Assembly (NCBI RefSeq): GCF_036711975.1
Contig: NC_091971.1
Coordinates: forward strand, 11,601,501 to 11,665,500
DNA from: Onthophagus taurus
Taxonomy: Eukaryota > Arthropoda > Insecta > Coleoptera > Scarabaeidae
Length of the DNA: 64,000 nt
Reading direction: 5' to 3'
Part shown: positions 56,969-64,000 of the stretch, one piece after another
How the letters are laid out: the number at the start of each line of letters is the position of its first letter
Position numbering within the stretch: the first letter of the stretch is position 1
The notes under the pieces: generated by a model
Told to the model about the DNA's origin: nothing
The model's input: only the letters and a program-made list of their open reading frames with translations
Database searches by the model: none
Position numbers and translations under genes: made by a program

Positions 56969-58492
56969 ACCATCTTGGTGTCTTGAACTGCTTAAGGATT
57001 TTCTTCCATTCCTCCCTATTACGCGCCATCACTCTCCAATTTCTCACTTTGAGTGTCCTCACATCCCCCTCTACCTCTCTTATTATATCTCGTCTTTGGC
57101 CTTCCTCTCAATCTCTGTCCTACCAGTGTTTGTCTAACTATTTGTTTCTTGGTGCCACCTCCTTTATCCGTTCCACATGACATGGATGGATAGCACATTG
57201 TGATTCTTGGTACAGTTCATGGTTAAAACGTCTGCACCACTGTCTCTATTCTTGGATATGTGTCTAAGTATCTTCCTTTCAAACGTTTCCAGCAATCCCA
57301 GCAAAGCATGGTCTTCGAACCATGCATTATCGCTGGTCTAATGTGTGTATTACAAATTTTGCTTTTTGTTTTCTTGGTTAATATGTTTGATTTCAAGTGT
57401 TTACGCAGCCCAAAATAGGTCTTATTGTCCAGATATATTCATTTTTGCTTGTACTAATGACTCCAGGTATACAAAACTATCAACACACTCAATATGATAG
57501 CCATCAATTTTTAAATCTTGTTTTAGTCTTCACTCCATTCTTTTTCCCGTTTGCATATACTTAGTTTTCTCAACATTTACATTTAGACCCAGTTCCTTTG
57601 CTGCATTCGTAAATGCTATGAAAGCCTCTACCATATCTCTCTTAGATCTACCTATGATGTCCACATCATCGGCATATTTCAGTATTTGTATACTCTTATT
57701 TATAATTGTCCCTCTTCTATTAATACCTGCTTGTCTTACAGCTTTTTGTAGCACTATGTTACATAAAAGGGTTGATAAAGGATCTCCTTGTCGCAACCCC
57801 GTATATGTTGTGAACGAGCATTCTACTTGGGACAATGTTAGCTATATTAGGTGATGTTAGGTGTACAATGCATTTCTGTTTACCGTATCGTATGCGCTTT
57901 TTAAGTCTATGAACACATCTGTATCAGTAAGAATATTTGGTTAATTGACGATTTATTATTGCAGAACCACACTGGTAATTCCCTATAATATCGTCTGTAT
58001 GTTTTAGGCGTTCATACAGAACCAAAGCTAGTGTTTTATAAGCTTTCAATTCTTTGGCATCTCTATTTCTGCCCATATTTCCTTAACTAATGGGGATATG
58101 CAACTACATAAAGTGTCCCCACCTTCCTTGAAAAGCTTCCGCCGGGATATTATCCATACCAGAAGCTTTATAACAGTCTTTTTACACCGTTTTTGATTTC
58201 TTCATGCGTAGGTACTTTCTTTCCTCTTTGATCTGACTCATCCAGCCACACTTCCTCCTCTTCCGGTTGGATACCCAAATTTAATTTTTCCTCAAAATTA
58301 TCTGTCCACCTTTCCAATATCTCTTCCCTTCTACTTATTATATTCCCTGCTTTATTACGACAAGTTTGTCCATGGTAGGAAATCCTTCCTATCTTTATTA
58401 ATTTTCTGATACAATTGACAGACGTTGCATTTCCTTTCCCAAGTATTCTTTCTTTCTTCTTCTATGAATCTTCTTTTTGCATTTTTAATATC
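56969..58492 (-). mobile_element. RTE-like non-LTR remnant in unit 2
   Basis: Identical, as far as I can see, to the remnant at 53617-55140, shifted by 3352 bp; duplicated together with the host flank rather than inserted independently. Confidence 0.83.
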
Positions 58493-58839
58493 AAAATTCT
58501 TAAAATATTTTTAGGTTATGCGCGTGCGCAGTTTCTTTTTAGCATCGTATATAGATGGCGCGCAAACTCAAAACAATTATTATTCAAGTTAAAACTTAAT
58601 ACAAAACTTTAAATTGGATAATTTTTTTGTTGATATTAATAATATTTTTATTATTAACTTTCTAAAATATTAAATAAATTTGCTTTTATAATAATTTAAA
58701 ATATTTTTTGTTATGCGCATGCGCAGTTGCTTTTCGGCATCGTATAGAAATGGCGCGCAAACTCAAAAAATTTAAAATTGACAACTTAACTCTCAATAAA
58801 TTAATGAAGAAAAAGGTATTAATAAATTTTAAATCTTAC

Positions 58840-58956
58840 CTGTACAGTCTTTTGCTTCCCACCTGTTAATCTATAATATAAACCAATGGCCGAAGAGATC
58901 ATTAGAACTAAAATTAAGACTACATAGTCCCAAGCACCAAAAATTCCTGTACCCAT
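58840..58956 (-). CDS. Duplicate first exon of the SLC5 gene
   Basis: 117 nt identical to 55488-55604: starts ATG at 58956, encodes [20 protein letters not shown] and ends ...KQKTVQ at the same CAG|GTAAGA donor. It is in phase to splice to the exon at 51873, skipping the inner copy, so transcripts from either promoter would encode the same protein. If the duplication is an assembly error this exon does not exist separately. Confidence 0.75.
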
Positions 58957-59269
58957 CTCTTTTAATTCTTAATTAAGTGCGACTTAAGTACCAATTAAGT
59001 CTTTATTAAAGATTTTTAACATAAATTAATAGACAGCTTTATGAGATTGTAGTTTTCTAAAAAGACAAAACAAAAAATAAATATAATTAATAATTGAAAC
59101 AGTTATTTCAACAAGTTTATTTGTTTTAAATTTTAAAAGTCACTCCAAAATTATTTAATCATTACAGAGCAAATTTTCTAAATTTTCACTTATCAATCAA
59201 CATCGGCTTAAAAATATTAATAGAATTTTTGTGTGCGTTTTATCTTAAGCAAAAAAAAAGTAGAGGTTA

Positions 59270-60162
59270 AGTAAATAATGACACATTGAATAATAATAAT
59301 TGTCAAGTAAATGAGAGTTAAACGAACATCGTACCATTATATAAGTACTCAAAGATGAGCGGAGTATTTATCAGAGATACTAAAAGTAAAAACAAACCCG
59401 CACTTCACGAGCCGGATTCAAGAACTCGACTGACGTTTTTAAACAACCGCTGTATGAGTTTTATACACGTGCTTTTGCGCAATGAAACATAAAAATTTCA
59501 AATCGATCATTATTTCAAATCAATTATACAAACTATTAATTATTAATTTATTTTAACAATATTTAAACTTATAAACATCGAAAAAAAAGGTTCGGAACAA
59601 TAATTTTTTTCGTTTGATTTGCGATTAATTTCACGTTGTTGACTAATTTAAATTTGGCGCCATGTCATCCCGGAAGTAATTAGTAAAATAATAGCGCGTT
59701 GAATTCGAGATATTTACCCGAAATTTTGCTGGTTAAACCAAAATTCATCTAGATCTAAACGATGTCTTCGCCCATCAACGGTAAATCTAGCATCTAACGC
59801 CTTTTGGTGTTCTCAAAAACTCATTGTAATCAACCAAAAATAGTTGGTGTTGTTATTTCATTCGACCGATATAACATAACCTAGAAAAATCGTAAATTGA
59901 CGTTTTGTTATGTTGTTTAATATGCAACGGTTTCGACGGCGTTTACAGCTAAAAGTACGCGAAAATTAACTAAACTAACCGTAAAAAGTATTTTAATCGA
60001 GACGTATATTTAAAAGGGTTATAACAAATGTAGATTTACAACAAAAAATCACTTGGGGTATCGTGCATAAACAAAACGAGAGTGGAGTTTTCGGCGTTAA
60101 GAAAAACCGTGATAAATGCCAAGCATTACGATGCTTGAGACTTAGTTGGAGTTTGTGCGAAG
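59270..60162. promoter_or_regulatory. Divergent region SLC5 / msl-1-like gene
   Basis: 893 bp of single-copy DNA between the tandem duplication and the ATG at 60163; about 1.2 kb lies between the distal SLC5 start and that ATG. No TATA box or clear motif seen close to either start. Confidence 0.4.
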
Positions 60163-61043
60163 ATGTCCAATAATTTTCCCGATCAAAATCGCATCGCAAA
60201 ATTATCAAACACAGGGAAAAACGATAATTACTTTCACCCGTTGAACGAGGGCGTTGATATTGATGATTTAACACTTTCTTATGATCATATGTACGCTTCT
60301 TCTAATAGTGTTATTAACGGTATTGAATCAACTGAGGATAATTGTCAAAGTTCCGAGGATAACGAAGTTAAATTTTTAAAGGACTGGTTGGTTATTCATT
60401 TGGACTTAATTCAACAGCAAAACGATGAAATTTTAAATAAAGACAAAACTATATTTATTTTGAAACAAGAAAATGAAAAGGTATATCGAAAAATATTGAA
60501 TTATAAAGATATAAATTAAAAATAAAATTTTTTAGCTTAAAGAACGATTGTTGTTTATTGAAAAAGATATTTCTGTACAAAACAATCAGGTAATTAATAA
60601 CCATAAAGATACAGAGATTATTTCCGAAACTTTAAATAACGATATGACCCAAGATTTGACAACAATCGACGAGGTAGATAGTAAGGCTATTGAGGAAGGC
60701 ATAAGTTCTGCCTTTCATTTCGAGGGTGATGAAGAAAAAAAACTAAATTTTACCATAACAAATCACATTGAAGAAGAAAATAAATTAAACATTATAACCG
60801 AATCTGAAGAATCAATTAAAAACAAAGAAATCATAAAAAGTCCGGATCATATGAACGATTTGGACACCTTAGCTAAATACGAAGGTAGTTACACGGTCCA
60901 TAATTCAATAGAAAACAATTCAATGAAGAATTTAAAGATGAGTATAAGGAGGAAAAGGTTATGTAGTAACTCCTCTGTATTTTCTAATGATACAGTATCG
61001 GATGATAAAAAAAATTATAGGAGATCAAGAAAACGACGGAAAG
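60163..61043 (+). CDS. msl-1: msl-1-like protein, first two coding exons
   Basis: MSL1 is the scaffold of the MSL complex that acetylates H4K16 through MOF; its N-terminal coiled coil dimerises and binds MSL2. Exons 60163-60480 and 60536-61043, the second ending in phase 1 at AAAG|GTAAAT. Across the first junction the protein reads FLKDWLVIHLDLIQQQNDEI, then LNKDKTIFILKQENEKLKER and LLFIEKD, closely like the MSL1 coiled-coil signature (LLLQLDLIEQQQ..L..KE..I..L..E...L..R). The rest is acidic, Asn/Ser-rich and probably disordered, ending in a basic patch (RRSRKRRKG). The C-terminal PEHE domain that binds MOF and MSL3 is not in the window; it must lie past 64000 if this call is right. Other coiled-coil proteins could share such a short match. 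Confidence 0.62.
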
Positions 61044-61069
61044 GTAAATTATTAATGAATTAATTATCT

Positions 61070-61600
61070 TGTTCTCCTAATCCTTATGCCTGATGGCGTC
61101 GGATAAATATTTTCCTATTCCTCCATCCACTTCAGTTTCTGGCTAATTCCTTTATATCTGCTAGAGTCTTTCTTGACCTAATCTTTCTTATGTCTTCCCC
61201 TCTTTTTCTTATCCTTTGCTTCAAATACCTTTTTTATTATTGTGTTATGTTCCATTCTAATTATGTGGGCTATTTTGATCTACTCCCAGTCTTATTTCTT
61301 CATCCACACTGGCATATATTAATATTGGGACTTCCACCGAGTTGTACATCTTCAATCTTATCTATCTCCTTCTTCCCAAAAATTGTTCTGTTTAGAGTAT
61401 GATATACATTGTTTGTTTTCCTGATTCTTGCATTTATGCCTAAATCTATCCTTCCATCTTATGATATTATACTGCCCAAGTACTCATATGATGATACTTG
61501 TTCTATCTATTCTTCCTTAATAAATATATCTTTTGGGTTATTTCTTATTTCCTTTTTATTTATTATCATGATTTTACATGTAAAGTATTACTTGTGAAGG
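61070..61600 (-). mobile_element. RTE-like 3' fragment
   Basis: Minus strand from about 61200 to 61080: DIRKIRSRKTLADIKELARN, then WRNRKIFIRRHQA, the C-terminal end typical of RTE-type elements. Upstream on the same strand (61600-61200) is degraded coding-like sequence. It lies in the third intron region of the msl-1-like gene. Confidence 0.6.
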
Positions 61601-62794
61601 TAAATTATTTAGGGTTTCTGTTGGTATTACTTAGGACCCTTATAAAATGTATGTTGTTTTCTTGATTTTTAGCATTTTACATTTTCAGTAACTAAATAGT
61701 TGAGGTTAAAATACTAATAAATTTTTAGATAAATACAATTTTAACGAAGTACATATTTATTGTAAAAACGTGCTATAAACTAATGAAATAGAACAAAACA
61801 CCTTTTCTAGGTAAACAAATGGCAAATAAACACCCCAAAACATTTTTTATGCATGATTCATTTTAGTTTAATTTTATTACATTTGACTTTTTGAATAACA
61901 AAAGTTCAAACAAACGTCAGTGTGACATATTTATTTGAAAACATGATAAAACAAACCCCTCTGTTAATTTTGCCAACTTTACAACAATTTGACAGGTATT
62001 ATAGAAAAAAAAACGAACTAACCAGTGAGAAATTAGCCATATTTTCCCCGAAAAAATATTAAAAAAAAAATAATATGTAAAAATATAATGTAAATAAATA
62101 GCTTTGGTACTAATAACTCCATAACAAAACTTATAATCACATTTTTTGTTATTATATCAACCTACTAAATTTTATGATGCAAGTATAATTAATTGTCAAA
62201 ATTTTCAAAGGAACATCAAAATCTTAATATTTTATTTCACAGCCTTATTCCCCATCCACTAAAGGACAGGAATCCGTAAAACCCCCGAGACACGCTTTTC
62301 AGTTAAGGCTTAAAAAAAATCTCAAAGTTTGAATCGAATACAGTGTCTGCCAAAAAGTTAACACCCGTTTTTTTTTTTTCTATTGTATGTACGTTTCTGG
62401 AGTTTAGTTTATATTGTAGGTTCATACCAATCTTTTGATCTAAAGTATTTTCGAGATGGTTCCCACTTCCGGTCTACCGGAAGTAGACCACAACTTCGTT
62501 ATTTTAAATAGAATGCTATAGTTTTTATTACACCTTTTAATTATATACGAAAAAATATGTTGACTTTGATAAAAGTTACTGGTACAGCATTTTTTGTTTT
62601 CGAGTTATTTTGATATTAAGTTTTTTTTTTTGGTAAATTTCACCATGCTTTTTAACACTCCATATCTCAGTAAACGTTCATTCAAAAAAGCTCTAAATTG
62701 GCACAATCACTCTTCAAATGTTATTAACTATACAAAATTGATTGTCATTTGCTGTATAACAGTATCTTATACAGGAGGTCAAAAATTGAATTAC
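61601..62794. other. Spacer without recognised features
   Basis: AT-rich. No gene, RNA or clear repeat seen. It separates two RTE-like fragments of the same strand and could be a later insertion in one element. Confidence 0.4.
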
Positions 62795-63960
62795 CTTTTT
62801 TCAGCATTCAAATAATATATAAACATTCCTATACTTTGTTCTTGTATCTTTTATCACTTTGTCCATTAATATTATAAATAACAAGGGGCTTAGGTTATTG
62901 CCTTGTTTTATTCCTTTGCTCAATTCAAAAGTTTTTCCCTTCAATTGTACTATCCCTTTAACTTTCTTGTACAGGTTTTCAATTATTTTTGTTAGTTTTT
63001 GTGGTACCATTAGTTGATGTAGATACTACCATATAATACTATGGTTCGTTTGTTTGCTTGCTCTGTATGTTGCTTGTTCATCTTTTCGTTTATTTTTCAC
63101 TACTCTTCTGAACCTTTTTTCTATTATCTTTGTGTGTAACTTGTAGATGATAGGCTGTAATTTTCACAGTTTGAGTAGCTTCCTTTTTTATGTATTGGTG
63201 AGATGATTTATCTTCCCAATCTTTCGGGATTGTTTCCAACTCCCATGCGGTTTTATATGTACTTAGAAGCCTTCCCTTTTATTCCCAAATATTTTCTCAT
63301 CACTGGATCTATCTTATCTTTGCCACAAGCCTTTTCTGTTTTCATCTTCATCATTGCCTCTCCTAATTCTTCCATTGTTATCTCTTCAGTTGCTATGTCT
63401 GTAGTGTCTTCCTTTATCCGTTTTCCATTCTTGAACTTTTCTGCATAAAAAACTGCCCATATGTTCAGAATTTCCCTTGTAGTTGTATTTATCTCGTTAT
63501 TTTTATCTTTGACGGATTTATTTGTTTCCTTTGATCTCCCTTCAGTTTTCTTATTTGATTCCAGAATTTCTTGTCATTTGATATGTATGTTTCACTTAAA
63601 TTTGTTTCACCAACTTTTCTTTATCGCCTCCCTTACATTCTGAGCTACATCTCTGTTCGTTCTATAGTTTGCTCTATCCTCTTCCAAATTCGTTCTTATA
63701 TATTTCTTCTAGGGGTTGCAATCAAAAGGGGTTTTTATAATCCCGGGATTTCGGGATCAGAATTTTCTATCCCTGGTAATCCCCGGGAAGAGTGCATTCT
63801 TAGTTAACTGGACAGGTGGCTGTTTTTCTTATAGTATCTAATTAATTTCCTGCCGTTGAGGCTCCACAATTACACAGTCTCATCTTCATCGTTTTCAAAC
63901 ATATTTTGTTCATCTTTTGATATTAAACGTAATATAAGTTTCTTTAATGTTTTGCTCTAA
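62795..63960 (-). mobile_element. RTE-like reverse transcriptase fragment
   Basis: Minus strand 63010-62801 encodes VPQKLTKIIENLYKKVKGIV, GIKQGNNLSPLLFIILMDKV, RT blocks before the catalytic YADD, which is missing. Coding-like sequence of the pre-RT region (for example EEMMKMKTEK near 63350) extends to about 63700. Frames are broken. Confidence 0.65.
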
Positions 63961-64000
63961 TATACTTTGTTGTCCTTTTGGCTTTTTGTATATCACGTCT

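Larger units (their letters stand above)
55918..59269. repeat. 3352-bp tandem duplication, unit 2
   Basis: Direct copy of 52566-55917, ending at 59269 before GTAAATAATG. It contains a second SLC5 exon 1 (58840-58956) and a second RTE-like remnant (56969-58492). Confidence 0.93.

Overview
This is an AT-rich, intron-containing nuclear segment from an insect. A beetle (Coleoptera) fits best: conserved animal genes have short introns of about 50 bp, an NTTCNNGAANNTTCN heat-shock array precedes a small Hsp, and the gaps hold Penelope-like, jockey-like, RTE-like, Tc1-like and pogo-like remnants plus MITEs. The order-level guess is inference; no species is named by the sequence.

Layout, left to right. 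1-1200: repeats and a MITE inside an intron of Alg9, whose last three exons follow (1202-2457, +). 2735-3289 (+): an intronless small heat-shock protein with a textbook promoter. 4066-5444 (-): Golgi stacking protein GRASP, divergent from JMJD7 (5708-6873, +). 6900-9700: Penelope-like and pogo-like remnants. 9722-29584 (-): Megf8, a giant CUB/EGF/kelch/PSI membrane protein of about 2705 aa in nine coding exons. One Megf8 intron holds a whole gene on the opposite strand, Spag1 (18553-22115, +); another is a nest of MITEs and foldback repeats. 30242-31414 (+): Cdc37, divergent from Megf8. 31588-32428 (-): signal peptidase subunit SPCS2, divergent from an F-box/LRR gene (32938-34404, +). 34700-41300: a graveyard of non-LTR and pogo-like fragments with two unexplained GC-rich islands; two more islands lie at 42.3-43.1 kb. 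45601-46769 (+): mTERF3, preceded by three degenerate tandem copies of its own promoter and first codons. 46795-48998 (-): ERGIC3, with ROMO1 (47579-47879, +) nested in an intron. 49641-55604 (-): an SLC5 sodium/solute symporter. Its first exon and promoter lie in a 3352-bp unit (52566-55917) repeated in tandem at 55918-59269 with no difference that I can see. 60163-61043 (+): the first two coding exons of a gene resembling msl-1. The window ends in RTE-like debris.

The genes are mostly constitutive housekeeping factors: ER/Golgi function (Alg9, SPCS2, ERGIC3, GRASP), chaperoning and complex assembly (sHSP, Cdc37, Spag1), mitochondria (mTERF3, ROMO1), plus a Hedgehog-linked receptor (Megf8) and a chromatin factor (msl-1-like). 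They form no operon. The architectural themes are divergent gene pairs, two opposite-strand genes nested in introns, and local duplications that copy promoters with first exons or first codons.

All exon limits come from reading frame, GT-AG (once GC-AG) signals and remembered family sequences. No alignment or RNA evidence was available.
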